Origin: Cyclobacteriaceae bacterium
GTDB taxonomy: Bacteria; Bacteroidota; Bacteroidia; Cytophagales; Cyclobacteriaceae
Assembly: GCA_028278225.1 (NCBI GenBank)
Contig: JANQEU010000099.1
Span: forward strand, 1 to 64,000
Length of the DNA: 64,000 bases
Direction of reading: 5' to 3'
The stretch's first letter is position 1, and each line of letters opens with the position of its first letter. A model generated the notes under the pieces. The model searched no databases and was not told the DNA's origin. It saw nothing but the letters and a program-made list of their open reading frames with translations. Shown here one piece after another: positions 44,395 to 53,986 of the stretch. The position numbers and the translations under genes were made by a program.

Positions 44395-46533
44395 ATGAAA
44401 CCACTACTTTTTATAAATTTATTTCTTCTGGCATTTACAATTAACGGTCAAAACACGATCAAAGGTAATGTCCGGGACCCCGGGGGGGAAGCGGTCATTG
44501 GCGCCAATGTTTATTTATTGGATACTTACGATGGTGCTACAACTGATATCGAAGGGAATTTCAACTTTGAAACATTCGAAACAGGATCACAAACCCTGAT
44601 CGTGTCTTTCATTGGTTTTCACGAGTATCAAAAAGAACTAACAATTGGGAGAGACGAGGAACTTCAAATTTCCCTGAAAGAAAAGATAGATGAGTTGAAT
44701 GCAGTAGTGATCTCAGCCGGGTCATTTAATGCTTCAGACGAAGCCAAGAAAGTAATCATGAAGTCAGTGGATGTTGTTACAACCGCTGGCGCTACTGCGG
44801 ATATAGCCGGTGCGTTAAACACGCTCCCGGGGACGCAAACCGTGGGTGAAACAGGACGTCTATTTGTCCGGGGTGGTGACGGATATGAGACCAAAACATT
44901 CATCGATGGCATGGTTGTCCATAATGAATACAGCCCAAGCGCTCCCAATACTCCTTCCAGGAGCCGGTTCTCCCCATTCATTTTCAAAGGGACAAGTTTT
45001 TCGACCGGGGGATATTCGGCCGAATACGGTCAGGCTTTGTCTTCAGCCTTAATTCTTGATTCAAAAGACGTAGCGGCCATAACCAGGAGTGATATTTCAT
45101 TGATGTCCGTGGGGGCTGATGTTGCTCATACTCATGTTTGGGATCGATCTTCATTTAGCGGAAAGGTGTCGTACTCGAATCTCACGCCTTATTTCGAATT
45201 GATGAAACAGAGATTGAAGTGGGACAAAGCTCCCGAGGAATGGATGGGGAATTTCGCCTATCGCAAGGAAGCCGGAAATTCAGGGTTGCTTAAGCTCTAC
45301 GGTAACTTTAGTACGGCAACACTTGACCTTTTCCAGGAAGAGATCGGAGATCCCACTTTGACTTATCCTGTCGGTATTGACAATGATTACAGCTATCTCA
45401 ATGCAGTTTACCGTGATGCCATAAATGCTAAATGGGCCGTAAAACTTGGAATTGCCGATACAAGAAGTTTTCAAAAATCTATGGAGGGGGACAATGGCAT
45501 TGAAAACGAATTAACGGGAAATCATGTCAAAGCGGTATTGCTGTATACTCCTTCTGACCGAATTAATCTGCAGGCCGGAGGAGAGGTCCTTAGAACCGAG
45601 AATGTTCAGAAATACCTGGCTGACACATCCACCCTCAGGCAGTCGTATTCCCGTAACATAATGTCAAGCCATATTGAGACAGAAGGGTATATATCAAAGG
45701 ATCTGGTTATTCGGGCGGGAGGCCGGTTTGAGTTCAATTCACTCAACAAAGCTACAAACGTATCGCCACGCTTGTCCCTGGCAATCAGGGCCGGAGAACA
45801 TGGCCAGGTCTCATTTGCTCATGGCAGGTTTTACCAATCAGCGCCGGATCAGTATCTATTTCTCGAGCCAAACCTGGACCAGGAAAGATCGACGCATTGG
45901 ATCACAAACTACCAGTGGTCCACGGGAAGGAGGACGTTCCGGGCCGAAGCATACCGGAAAACATATGATCACTTGGTGAAAGGGACTTCAACCGACCTCC
46001 GTAATACCGGAGATGGCTACGCAACGGGATTTGATCTATGGTGGCGTGATGGCGATACTTTTGACGGGCTGGATTACTGGATCTCATATTCCTTTCTGGA
46101 TACCGAAAGGGATTACAGGGATTACCCGGGCAGATATACACCCGGTTTTGCTTCAAAGCACAATCTTTCAGTAGTATTCAAAAAATGGATTGAGCGTATT
46201 ACCAGTCAGGTCGGAGCAACATATACTTTCAGTACGCCCAGAGCTTACACTGACCTTAACATGGAAGGATTTCAACAAGCCAGAACACCTTCCTTCCATG
46301 ACCTGAGCGTAAACATCAGCTACCTGATGAACAGTCAGGTGATCGTACATGCCCTGGTAAATAATGTGCTGGGGGTCAATAATGTTTTCGGCTATGAGTA
46401 TGCAGGTCAACCTGACGGAGATGGTATATATGCCCGAAGGGCAATCACTCCGGCGGCAAAGCGATTCTTCTTTATAGGAGTTTTCATCACCTTATCAAAA
46501 GTGAAATCAATAAATCAATTACCAAATCTTTAA
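44395..46533 (+). CDS. TonB-dependent receptor with carboxypeptidase-like domain
   Basis: The ATG at 44395 starts a typical signal peptide (MKPLLFINLFLLAFTINGQ); the 16 codons upstream of it do not fit. The 712-residue protein has an N-terminal carboxypeptidase-regulatory-like domain (IKGNVRDPGGEAVIGANVYL), a TonB plug (LNAVVISAGSFN, RLFVRGGDGYETKTFIDG) and a barrel. Unlike SusC it lacks the C-terminal extra features and has no SusD partner. Substrate is unknown. It follows the two-component pair by 104 bases and is followed 24 bases later by the TPR protein gene. Confidence 0.9.
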   Translation: MKPLLFINLFLLAFTINGQNTIKGNVRDPGGEAVIGANVYLLDTYDGATTDIEGNFNFETFETGSQTLIVSFIGFHEYQKELTIGRDEELQISLKEKIDELNAVVISAGSFNASDEAKKVIMKSVDVVTTAGATADIAGALNTLPGTQTVGETGRLFVRGGDGYETKTFIDGMVVHNEYSPSAPNTPSRSRFSPFIFKGTSFSTGGYSAEYGQALSSALILDSKDVAAITRSDISLMSVGADVAHTHVWDRSSFSGKVSYSNLTPYFELMKQRLKWDKAPEEWMGNFAYRKEAGNSGLLKLYGNFSTATLDLFQEEIGDPTLTYPVGIDNDYSYLNAVYRDAINAKWAVKLGIADTRSFQKSMEGDNGIENELTGNHVKAVLLYTPSDRINLQAGGEVLRTENVQKYLADTSTLRQSYSRNIMSSHIETEGYISKDLVIRAGGRFEFNSLNKATNVSPRLSLAIRAGEHGQVSFAHGRFYQSAPDQYLFLEPNLDQERSTHWITNYQWSTGRRTFRAEAYRKTYDHLVKGTSTDLRNTGDGYATGFDLWWRDGDTFDGLDYWISYSFLDTERDYRDYPGRYTPGFASKHNLSVVFKKWIERITSQVGATYTFSTPRAYTDLNMEGFQQARTPSFHDLSVNISYLMNSQVIVHALVNNVLGVNNVFGYEYAGQPDGDGIYARRAITPAAKRFFFIGVFITLSKVKSINQLPNL

Positions 46534-46557
46534 ATCAAACTTGAAAAACTTATTACA

Positions 46558-47199
46558 ATGAAAAATTTGATCTTTACACTAATCGGTTGTCTCATGTCGG
46601 GTGGTTTGCTGGCCGGCAATGGCCAGTATGAAGCGGCGATGGGAAAGAACATTCCGGCGATGTTCGCTGCCAGCAGTACGGAAGAACTCACCAAAATAGT
46701 TAACCAGTTTGAGCGAATAGGGGATGCAGAGGGTGATAAATGGGAGCCGTATTACTACGCCTCTTTCGGCTACATCAGGTTGATGCAGTTTACGGAGGAT
46801 GCCGCAACCAAAGACCAGTACCTGGACAAGGCCATGAACATGATAGAAAAAGGAGAGCAGGTAAATCCCAATGAATCCGAATTGGAATCACTGCGGGGTT
46901 ATGTGCATATGATGCGTCTGACCGTAGACCCCGCAACCCGCGGGCAACAATATAGCGGTCTGGCATTCAATTCCTTCAATAAAGCGGTGAGCCTGAATCC
47001 TGACAATCCCAGGGCCGTTTTTCTTCTCGGTCAGATGCAACTGGGGACGGCGCAATTCTTTGGTGGGGGTGATGGTGGTTCATGTGAGACTTTCAGGAAG
47101 GCATCGACTCTTTTTGAGAACGACAACGATGAAAATCCATTTGCACCGAGTTGGGGGAAAAGCGCTGTTGAGGAGGCTCTGAAGGGTTGTGAGAACTAA
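46558..47199 (+). CDS. Secreted TPR-like protein
   Basis: The 213-residue protein has a signal peptide (KNLIFTLIGCLMSGGLLAG) and helical repeats of TPR type: DKWEPYYYASFGYIRLMQF, DKAMNMIEKGEQVNPNESE, FNSFNKAVSLNPDNPRAVFLLG. It is probably a periplasmic interaction partner, and the 24-base spacing behind the TonB-dependent receptor suggests cotranscription. A strong palindrome follows the stop codon. I cannot give it a specific function. Confidence 0.78.
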   Translation: MKNLIFTLIGCLMSGGLLAGNGQYEAAMGKNIPAMFAASSTEELTKIVNQFERIGDAEGDKWEPYYYASFGYIRLMQFTEDAATKDQYLDKAMNMIEKGEQVNPNESELESLRGYVHMMRLTVDPATRGQQYSGLAFNSFNKAVSLNPDNPRAVFLLGQMQLGTAQFFGGGDGGSCETFRKASTLFENDNDENPFAPSWGKSAVEEALKGCEN

Positions 47200-47211
47200 G
47201 GGATTGCGGAC

Positions 47212-47246
47212 AAGTTCGGCGCGGAAGTTCCTTCCGCGCCGAACTT
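47212..47246. repeat. Dispersed GCGCGGAAG palindrome, copy 2
   Basis: Arms 47212-47227 and 47231-47246 form a perfect 16-base stem with loop TTC. The inner ten bases equal those of the palindrome at 26312-26346, and the outer six differ but pair perfectly. It lies 12 bases after the TPR gene's stop, between convergent genes, and could terminate both. Confidence 0.7.
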
Positions 47247-47262
47247 CACACACCATACCTGA

Positions 47263-47733
47263 TCATTTCACAACGGCTGTTGGTTCGTGAATGACCGGGA
47301 AATTGACAGAGTTTGCAATAAAACATTTTTGATTTGCCTCCTTATGGAGGTCATTCATCTTTTCAATCATTGAGGCATCACTTACCGTAATATGCGGTTT
47401 CAAAACAACCTGGCTGAATCTGCCGCTGCCGTCTCCCTGTTCCTCCATTATTCCTTCGGCGTGATCTTCATAACGGATCACATTGACGCCATTTACGGAA
47501 CTTAAATGCAAAAACCACAGCATGTGACACCCTGATAACCCGGCCACCAGTAACTCCTCGGGATTATACTTTGCAGGATCACCCCTGAATGATGGATCGG
47601 ATGACGCCGGTATGGTAATCTTATCTCCGGTCTTTATTTCGTGGCTCCTCTCATATGAGCGATAGCTTCTCGTGCCACTCCCGGTATTTCCGGTCCATTT
47701 CAGGTGAATTTTGTAATTATGAATTTTCGGCAT
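47263..47733 (-). CDS. OsmC-family protein
   Basis: This 156-residue cytoplasmic protein is a full-length OsmC-family member. The two redox Cys are in LSGCHMLWFL (about residue 69) and NQKCFIANSV (about residue 137), with the Glu in YNPEELLVAG. Family members reduce organic hydroperoxides using dithiol cofactors. It is separated from the DinB gene by 3 bases and is cotranscribed with it; the DinB gene in turn overlaps the fusion enzyme gene. Confidence 0.9.
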   Translation of the reverse strand: MPKIHNYKIHLKWTGNTGSGTRSYRSYERSHEIKTGDKITIPASSDPSFRGDPAKYNPEELLVAGLSGCHMLWFLHLSSVNGVNVIRYEDHAEGIMEEQGDGSGRFSQVVLKPHITVSDASMIEKMNDLHKEANQKCFIANSVNFPVIHEPTAVVK

Positions 47734-47736
47734 GAT

Positions 47737-48258
47737 CTATTTATTCAATACACCCAGGTACTCCTTCCAGGGTCCCACCTCATCCTCATACTGTTTTGCC
47801 ATCACCCTGGAAATCTGGGCTATGTGCGTCATGTCATGGACAGTCCATGTAGATAATAATTGTGCAAGATTCACCTCACCCAGCGCAGGATGAATTCCCT
47901 GTAGTTTCAGCACGTTGTCGTCAATCGGAATTGATTTGAGGATTTCTATATTCTTTGCCCGCAGCTTCTCAAACTCCTCCAAAAGCTGATCCAGAGATTT
48001 ACCTTCACTATCGCGGAATTGGGCAAACCGGTCAAAAGGCTCAAATGTGCCCCTGTTTCCTTCCAGGATAATCCTGGTCCTGGCAATCCAGTCCGTTTTT
48101 TCACCATGTACCAGATGTCCGATGACATCAAAAACACTCCAGGTATCACTACCTTCATTGGTATGTGTCCAATCGGTCGACAAACCTGTCAACATCGTTT
48201 TCAGAACCGCAGGAGTCTTTTCTAAAATTTCGAGAGACCCGGATAAATTAAATTTCAT
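47737..48258 (-). CDS. DinB-family protein
   Basis: The 173-residue protein has the four-helix DinB fold with its metal-binding His residues in DVIGHLVHGEKTDW and TVHDMTHIAQISRVM. DinB/YfiT proteins include thiol S-transferases, for example with bacillithiol or mycothiol. Its start overlaps the end of the upstream kinase/transaminase gene by 11 bases, and the OsmC gene lies 3 bases downstream. This three-gene unit suggests a shared promoter, not necessarily a shared pathway. Confidence 0.88.
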   Translation of the reverse strand: MKFNLSGSLEILEKTPAVLKTMLTGLSTDWTHTNEGSDTWSVFDVIGHLVHGEKTDWIARTRIILEGNRGTFEPFDRFAQFRDSEGKSLDQLLEEFEKLRAKNIEILKSIPIDDNVLKLQGIHPALGEVNLAQLLSTWTVHDMTHIAQISRVMAKQYEDEVGPWKEYLGVLNK

Positions 48259-50491
48259 CTTTCCCTTTGATTAGTTGAACAAATACTTCAAAATAACGGT
48301 CCACATTCTCCCTGTTAAAGCATAACGGGGGTTTCATTTTCAGGACATTGTCATATGGACCATCGGTACTGGTTAGAACGTAATTCTCCTTCATTTGATT
48401 CTTGATAAATGATGCATATTCCGTTGCCGGTTTCCCTGTTTCAGGGTTGGTAAACTCAATACCCAGGAACAGACCTTCACACCTGATGTCCCCAATATAA
48501 GGCGCCTCATCCGCATATTCCCTTGCTTTGTGTTCGAAGTACCTTCCCACCTCAAGCGCGTTTTCCTGTAACCCTTCCTCTTCGATGACTTCCAAAACCG
48601 CCTTGGCTGCTTCCATTGAAACGGGATTCCCGCCAAAAGAACTGAAAAACTCCATACCATTGTCAAAGGCATCAGCAATCTCACTGGTAGTTACCACAGC
48701 TCCGATAGGATGACCATTTCCCATTGGTTTTCCTAATATGACAATGTCGGGTATGATGCCATGTCTCTCATATCCCCAGAAATGATGGCCGACCCTGCCG
48801 AATCCAACCTGTACCTCATCCATGATGCAAAGAATATCTTTCCGATCCAGATAGGATTTAAGTGATTTCAGATAGCCATCTGCCAAAGGAACCTGTCCCC
48901 CGCAACCGGAAATAGATTCCGCAATGAATGCTGATGGATGTGTCCCATCTTCGAGTAAGAGATCTATTCTCCGGATGGCATCATTGGCATAAGCCGCCCC
49001 CGATTCAAATATCCCATGGTACGTTTTCGGGAGAGGAAGTGTTGTGACATTTTCGGAAGCACCTTTTCCTCCCTTCCCGTCAAACTTGTATGAGCTTATT
49101 TCTATACCCAATCGGGTATTGCCATGATACCCGTGTTCAAGGACCAAAATGTGATTTCTATGTGTGAAAGTATTGGCCAGTCTGATTGCAAGGTCGGAGG
49201 CCGCACTTCCGGAATTGACGAAGAAGACCTTGTTCAGTTTTTCCGGGAAATATGAAAGTAGTTTCTCAGCGTATTCGGCTATGGAATCATACAGGTAGCG
49301 CGTGTTGGTATTCAACCTCCTGATCTGTTTTGATATTGCCAGTGACACCCTTGGATGACAGTGTCCCACATGTGGAATGTTATTGTATGCATCCAGGTAT
49401 GTGTTCCCGTAAGCGTCGTACATGTACTGAAATGAGGCTCCTGACATATAAACAGGAACTTCGTAACTAAGGCTCAGTGATGAGCTTAGGTTTTTGGTCC
49501 GTAAATTCCTGACATGGTCAAAGCTTGCTGCTACACGTTTTTTAAGCCCACCAGCCTGCAGAAACGCCTTGGTCATGTCGACAGGACTGATTGATGGCCA
49601 TTTTTCCAGGAGTTCCCACGCTGGCTTTTCGCTGATCAAAATATACTCCGTATCGTCTCCCTTTGCCTTTTTTTCGGCCGAATGACAAACACTTTGACAT
49701 AATCTGGCAGCAATTAAATAGTACAAAATGCTAATCTCGATCTCCGTTAATGGGAGTATTTGGCAATAACCCTCTACTATGGGAACTGTACCCGAGATCG
49801 GGTTTTCCTTCGACATCATGACATATGCCAGTGCGATAGCCAACTCATTGATAAGCGGAGCATAGCACATATCACCAAAGTCCAGGAGGCCACAAACTCT
49901 TTCGTTCCGTGTCAGGATATTCCAGTCGTTCCAGTCGTTGTGAATGATAGAATGTCTTAGCTCCGGGATCTGAGGTTGTACAAAATGTTGATACTGATCA
50001 AAAAAGTAATCAACTAACTTCCTTCCTGACGGCTCGATAAACCTGACGCTGGCCCAATTCGTCAAACACCTGCTGAGGTCCCAGCTATGGCGGTATGATT
50101 CAATTACCGGGTCCCTGTATTTCAGAAGTTCCACATTCAGTTTGGCCATGGATTGCCCCAGGTCCACGAGCAGCTTCTCAGAGTGGTCAACCTCTGCCAG
50201 GAAACTGCCTTCAATGAAATGCAACACCCTGGAAAAAGACCCATCCTTGTATCGGACCAGGCCCAGATCAGGGAAAGCCGGTCTGGATAGTGAAAATGGA
50301 AGATTTTCCGAAAGGATCTCCACCAACCTGTTTTCTGATCCGACAAGATCGTATTTGGAGGGATCTTTGTAATATTTCAGCACAAATGATCTGCCGGCCT
50401 GATCGGTGATTTTGTAATTTTCGCTACCATATCCCTCCATTTTTATTGTTTCGACAGCGTCAACGGGATAGGGATCAAGGAGCTTTTTCAT
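48248..50491 (-). CDS. Kinase/class-III aminotransferase-fold fusion
   Basis: The 747-residue protein joins an aminoglycoside-phosphotransferase-like kinase (about 1-310, catalytic [10 protein letters not shown] and metal-binding LLDFGDM) to a class-III aminotransferase fold (about 330-747) with PLP-binding Lys at about 588 in [13 protein letters not shown] and [17 protein letters not shown]. The separate human counterparts of these parts are hydroxylysine kinase (AGPHD1) and the phospho-lyases AGXT2L1/AGXT2L2, which remove ammonia and phosphate from phosphoethanolamine or phosphohydroxylysine. The fusion implies that the kinase makes the substrate of the lyase. Which amino alcohol is used is not visible. 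Domain borders are approximate. Confidence 0.88.
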   Translation of the reverse strand: MKKLLDPYPVDAVETIKMEGYGSENYKITDQAGRSFVLKYYKDPSKYDLVGSENRLVEILSENLPFSLSRPAFPDLGLVRYKDGSFSRVLHFIEGSFLAEVDHSEKLLVDLGQSMAKLNVELLKYRDPVIESYRHSWDLSRCLTNWASVRFIEPSGRKLVDYFFDQYQHFVQPQIPELRHSIIHNDWNDWNILTRNERVCGLLDFGDMCYAPLINELAIALAYVMMSKENPISGTVPIVEGYCQILPLTEIEISILYYLIAARLCQSVCHSAEKKAKGDDTEYILISEKPAWELLEKWPSISPVDMTKAFLQAGGLKKRVAASFDHVRNLRTKNLSSSLSLSYEVPVYMSGASFQYMYDAYGNTYLDAYNNIPHVGHCHPRVSLAISKQIRRLNTNTRYLYDSIAEYAEKLLSYFPEKLNKVFFVNSGSAASDLAIRLANTFTHRNHILVLEHGYHGNTRLGIEISSYKFDGKGGKGASENVTTLPLPKTYHGIFESGAAYANDAIRRIDLLLEDGTHPSAFIAESISGCGGQVPLADGYLKSLKSYLDRKDILCIMDEVQVGFGRVGHHFWGYERHGIIPDIVILGKPMGNGHPIGAVVTTSEIADAFDNGMEFFSSFGGNPVSMEAAKAVLEVIEEEGLQENALEVGRYFEHKAREYADEAPYIGDIRCEGLFLGIEFTNPETGKPATEYASFIKNQMKENYVLTSTDGPYDNVLKMKPPLCFNRENVDRYFEVFVQLIKGKDEI

Positions 50492-50650
50492 TACCTGCCT
50501 AAATTAAGTAACCTGCCTTTCTGTCCAAAACATACTTTCCGCTCACTGACTAAAATCATTTTTGGATGAAGCAAAAAAGCTATCCCTTAGCGTATAAAAG
50601 CTTTATTTTGTATTTTGAGGTATAGTCAAAACAGTCAAAACCGATTTTGT

Positions 50651-51040
50651 ATGGGGATCATAAGAAAATTTGTCGGGCCAAAATCAAAATACGACAAGAC
50701 ACTTCCATTTACCTACGAGGCGCGTATAGACGCTCTGGATGGTGAGGGAGATGAATCAGATCTTGAGTACTTCTATTCGGACACACTTTGCGGATTGGTT
50801 GAATACCTGGATAAAAACAATATTCCAGCAGAAGATGTGGAGTTATTTGGTATTTATCAGGATAAAGAGGTTAACATCGATCCAACACCATTACAAACAG
50901 AAGACAAACATTGGCTGAAGCGCCCGGTCTTATGCAGGTCATTGGAAGAACACTATAGTAAAACGATGGAGCTGCATTATAAGGGGCATAAGGAAAAGGA
51001 TGACTGTTCGTTTACAGACCGGGATAGGAGTGTTTTCTGA
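50651..51040 (+). CDS. Hypothetical protein, charged
   Basis: The ATG at 50651 gives 129 residues; the frame is open 12 codons upstream, but that extension looks unstructured. The protein is rich in acidic residues (DALDGEGDESDLEYFYSD) and has a probable alpha/beta pattern, with no signal peptide, membrane helix or motif I recognise. The gene is flanked by convergent and divergent minus-strand genes, so it is a single transcription unit. Confidence 0.6.
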   Translation: MGIIRKFVGPKSKYDKTLPFTYEARIDALDGEGDESDLEYFYSDTLCGLVEYLDKNNIPAEDVELFGIYQDKEVNIDPTPLQTEDKHWLKRPVLCRSLEEHYSKTMELHYKGHKEKDDCSFTDRDRSVF

Positions 51041-51064
51041 AACAACTTTGTGTTATTTGGATTT

Positions 51065-51967
51065 CTAGAGATCCTCAGTAAGCCATTCGATGATATTTCT
51101 CAAAAATTGTTGGTTTTGTTCTGCACCTTTGGCCGCTAGTCCCATCACAAATTGATCGTTTTGCTTTTGAGCAGTAAACATGGCAGCTTCTCCGAAAACG
51201 GCGATTTTACCATCTCCAGGTTCGCCGACCACACCCTGATACCAACCCCTGATGTCGTATTTCTTTGTATCATCATCGAATTGCCAGGGAATTTCCGGCA
51301 TTAAAGTCCTGAATCCGGCAGGAAACACAATGATAGGATCATATGCTTCAGGTGACCTGAATCCTTGTCCCACAAAAGTTCGGATCGAATCAATACCTCG
51401 TGTTATGGTATGTTCTTTCAGGCTTCCGGAGGTTTTGGAAAAGACGGTATATTGAGTGGCAGCCTGATCCGAGCCATCATCCAGCATCGCAAAACCATTG
51501 TTGAACTCAATATCGAACGCTGCAGCCAGGTCTCGGGCTGCTCCGGGAAAGGGTTGATGGTCTGCTATCAGAAAAAGCCTGCCGCCATTTAAGACCCATT
51601 GGTGAAGGGCTATGATTTCAGACCCGCTAAAGGCCGAAAGATGCGGGGGATGCCAGTTTTTAGCATTCTTTTCATTGATGGCGTTGCTAATTACAAGACA
51701 GTCGATGCTATCCAGGGATGCTTCAGAAAACTCCTGATCAAAAGATCTTACTACATACCCATCAGCCGTAAGCACTTTTGCGAAAGCACCATAGCGTCCT
51801 TCAATGGTATGAAAATTATTGTGTGCCGCATCAACTAAGACAATCGGGCCGGCTCCCGCTTCATATAAAGGATCATTTATATCAGGCTCGTAAGTTTTGT
51901 CCCCTAGTTGTTGTGCACAAATCGAAAGCGTTCCTGATAAAAGAACAAAGCACAAAAAGGACTTCAT
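51065..51967 (-). CDS. Secreted DUF4350-type (GATase1-like) protein
   Basis: The 300-residue protein has a signal peptide (KSFLCFVLLSGTLSICAQQ) and then a Rossmann-like glutamine-amidotransferase-1-type fold of the DUF4350 type: IVLVDAAHNNFHTIEGRYG, LDSIDCLVISNAINEKN, LHQWVLNGGRLFLIADHQPF and GKIAVFGEAAMF. Such domains bind small molecules or act structurally; no catalytic Cys triad is evident. It lies 6 bases after the alkaline phosphatase gene, so the two are probably cotranscribed and both exported. Confidence 0.72.
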   Translation of the reverse strand: MKSFLCFVLLSGTLSICAQQLGDKTYEPDINDPLYEAGAGPIVLVDAAHNNFHTIEGRYGAFAKVLTADGYVVRSFDQEFSEASLDSIDCLVISNAINEKNAKNWHPPHLSAFSGSEIIALHQWVLNGGRLFLIADHQPFPGAARDLAAAFDIEFNNGFAMLDDGSDQAATQYTVFSKTSGSLKEHTITRGIDSIRTFVGQGFRSPEAYDPIIVFPAGFRTLMPEIPWQFDDDTKKYDIRGWYQGVVGEPGDGKIAVFGEAAMFTAQKQNDQFVMGLAAKGAEQNQQFLRNIIEWLTEDL

Positions 51968-51973
51968 AATGCC

Positions 51974-53086
51974 CTACTGCGCTGATCTTATTCCCGCTGC
52001 TTCCATCATTTTGTCAAAAATGCCTGTGTTTTCGTAAATCCCGCCAAAGAGTTCGGAACCAGGACCGTAGGCAAAAACAGGGATCAGGGTTGTGGAATGC
52101 CCTCCCGTCGAGAAGGTCCCTTTAATGTCATCATAATTTCCGTCATTGGCAGAAAGTGTGTACCCACCGGTTTCATGATCCGCTGTCACCACCACTAATG
52201 TATTCCCGTCCTTTTCTGCAAAATCCAGTGCTTTACCTATTGCGTTGTCAAAATCGATCAGCTCGCTGACCAGATAATCTTCATTATTTGCATGACCTCC
52301 CCAGTCGATTTGGCTGCCTTCTACCATGATGAAAAAAGGACTATCACTCAAAGAGAAATAATCCAGTGCCATTTGGGTGGCGTTCGGAAGAAAATCTCCC
52401 CGGTCATCCAGCATCCTCGGCATGCCATCTTCTGCCAGGAGAAAACCATATTTTCTCGTCCCTTGTAAAGATTCCACTGCCAGCGAAGTGGTATTTATAT
52501 CAAAATCCGCCTTAGACAATTCTTCGATCGTATTGATACCGTCCTGACTTCCATTAAAGTATTGGAGGCCTCCACCTGCAAAGAAATCAACATCTGAAGT
52601 AACCAATTGCGCCGCAATTGCCTCGGCCATTCCCCTGGATTTCACATGTGCGAAGAATGAAGCTGGTGTAGCATGTGTTATTGAAGAAGTGGCAATGACC
52701 CCGGAATTCCATCCAAGATCAGATGCAATTTCCAGGATTGTAGTTTGTGAGACCGTGTCAGCGTCAACGCCAATGGCTCCATTGTATGACTTTTTCCCGG
52801 TTGAAAAAGCTGTTGCGCCTGCTGCGGAATCCGTTATTTTTATTGTTGAGCTTGTCCGGATTAATCCTACAGTTGGAAACCGTTTGAAATGAGGAGTTGA
52901 TTCCTTGAAATAAAAGGCTGATGATACCTGGGACAGTCCCATTCCATCACCTATAAGGAGAATGATGTTTTTAGCCTTCCCGGATTTTTGACTTTCCGAA
53001 GTTTCGGAACCCGGGGAAGTTTCTGTGCAACTAAAAGTGACCCCAAGGATGACTACCAATAGTGAAGACAAGATTCTGTTTGACAT
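51974..53086 (-). CDS. phoA: Alkaline phosphatase lipoprotein (PhoA family)
   Basis: The ATG at 53086 is preferred; upstream codons in the same frame do not suit a signal sequence. The 370-residue product has a lipoprotein signal (SNRILSSLLVVILGVTFSC) and a full alkaline-phosphatase domain: metal ligand region LLIGDGMGLSQ, nucleophile Ser in TDSAAGATAFSTGKK, metal ligands TADHETGGYTL and the GHSTTLIPVFAYG segment. It hydrolyses phosphomonoesters at the cell surface or in the periplasm. It is followed by the DUF4350 gene and preceded by the cupin gene 33 bases upstream, so the three are probably one operon. Confidence 0.92.
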   Translation of the reverse strand: MSNRILSSLLVVILGVTFSCTETSPGSETSESQKSGKAKNIILLIGDGMGLSQVSSAFYFKESTPHFKRFPTVGLIRTSSTIKITDSAAGATAFSTGKKSYNGAIGVDADTVSQTTILEIASDLGWNSGVIATSSITHATPASFFAHVKSRGMAEAIAAQLVTSDVDFFAGGGLQYFNGSQDGINTIEELSKADFDINTTSLAVESLQGTRKYGFLLAEDGMPRMLDDRGDFLPNATQMALDYFSLSDSPFFIMVEGSQIDWGGHANNEDYLVSELIDFDNAIGKALDFAEKDGNTLVVVTADHETGGYTLSANDGNYDDIKGTFSTGGHSTTLIPVFAYGPGSELFGGIYENTGIFDKMMEAAGIRSAQ

Positions 53087-53119
53087 TTTGATTTTTTTGA
53101 CGGTGAAGATATCCAATCA

Positions 53120-53440
53120 TCACTTATTTTCGCCGCCTTCCGGACCGTAAAATATGACCCAGGTGCTGAAATCTTCTGAAAACTCTACAAATCTATGTTC
53201 ATCACCTGCCGGCACGAATATAAATTCACCCGGACCAAAGTCACTTATTGTCCCATTATGAAAAAATTTCCCTTTCCCGGAAATGATAACATAGACTTCA
53301 TCTCTGGTATGGGGCTGTTGTTTGTCGGTCCTCCCGGGGCTGTATATTTCAACTTCCAGGGAACCATGCTTGAACAAAGTGACAAATTCTTCAGCGGAGT
53401 TGCTGAGTTGAGATAAAGCTGCTGCCGGAGATATATTCAT
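53120..53440 (-). CDS. Cupin-domain protein
   Basis: The 106-residue protein is a single cupin barrel. The metal-binding motif 1 is near HTRDEVYVIISGKGKF and motif 2 near FIFVPAGDEHRFVEFSE, with the expected His/Glu ligands. No signal peptide is present. It is the first gene of the cupin/alkaline-phosphatase/DUF4350 unit. Function cannot be inferred beyond small-molecule binding or simple enzymatic reactions of the family. Confidence 0.85.
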   Translation of the reverse strand: MNISPAAALSQLSNSAEEFVTLFKHGSLEVEIYSPGRTDKQQPHTRDEVYVIISGKGKFFHNGTISDFGPGEFIFVPAGDEHRFVEFSEDFSTWVIFYGPEGGENK

Positions 53441-53499
53441 GGTATAGTTTAATTGTGTTCAGCAGCAAAAATAGAATTTGTCCATAGGATCTCCCCTGC

Positions 53500-53743
53500 G
53501 TTGGTGTTTTCACCACCGAAGGTTTAATATCCCAAGCAGTCTTTTTCCGGTGGAAAAGGCTTGATTTTCGTAAATAAAATTACATTTCACCTGTTCAAAA
53601 AGCCTAAACCAACCGTCATCCTGAACACAGTGAAGGATCTCGTGATCAGGGCTGCTTTCGCGGATGAGATCCTTCGTGAACTCAGGATAACGAACTGGCT
53701 TTTTTGAACAATTACGATGACTTTGAGCATCTTGTAAAATGTT
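53500..53743. repeat. 244-bp tandem unit 1 with long hairpin
   Basis: The unit starts GTTGGTGTTTTCACCACC and contains a short hairpin around CTTTTTCCGGTGGAAAAG and an inverted repeat of about 117 bases (53593-53709) whose ends are GTTCAAAAAGCC and its complement, with inner arms around GAAGGATCTC / GAGATCCTTC. The second unit is nearly the same. Confidence 0.75.
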
Positions 53744-53986
53744 GTTGGTGTTTTCACCACCGAAGATTAATATCCCAAGTGGTCTTTTTCCGGGTGGAAA
53801 AAGCTTGATTCTCGTAAATGAAATTACAGTTCCACCCGTTCAAAAAGCCTAAAACCAACCGTCATCCTGAACACAGTGAAGGATCTCGTGATCAGGGCTG
53901 CTTTCGCGGATGAGATCCTTCGTGAACTCGGGATAACGAACTGGCTTTTTGAACAATTACGATGACTTGGAACATCTTGTAAATGT
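53744..53986. repeat. 244-bp tandem unit 2 with long hairpin
   Basis: This copy repeats the same order of elements as unit 1. Its small hairpin is perfect (CTTTTTCC, loop GGGT, GGAAAAAG), and its long inverted repeat spans 53838-53954 with exact 12-base ends. Differences from unit 1 are few, so the duplication is recent. The inner part resembles the CATCCTGA...AGGATCTC repeats found in many Bacteroidota intergenic regions. Confidence 0.75.

Noticed and set aside
44395-46533. A second SusC/SusD pair
   Set aside because: The receptor is shorter than SusC and the next gene is a TPR protein, not a SusD homologue.
48248-48258. Frameshift separating DinB and the fusion enzyme
   Set aside because: The 11-base overlap is between two complete proteins of different families; no disruption is seen.
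53593-53954. tRNA or small structured RNA genes
   Set aside because: The long inverted repeats lack a cloverleaf and are duplicated with the whole unit, which fits a repeat element better.
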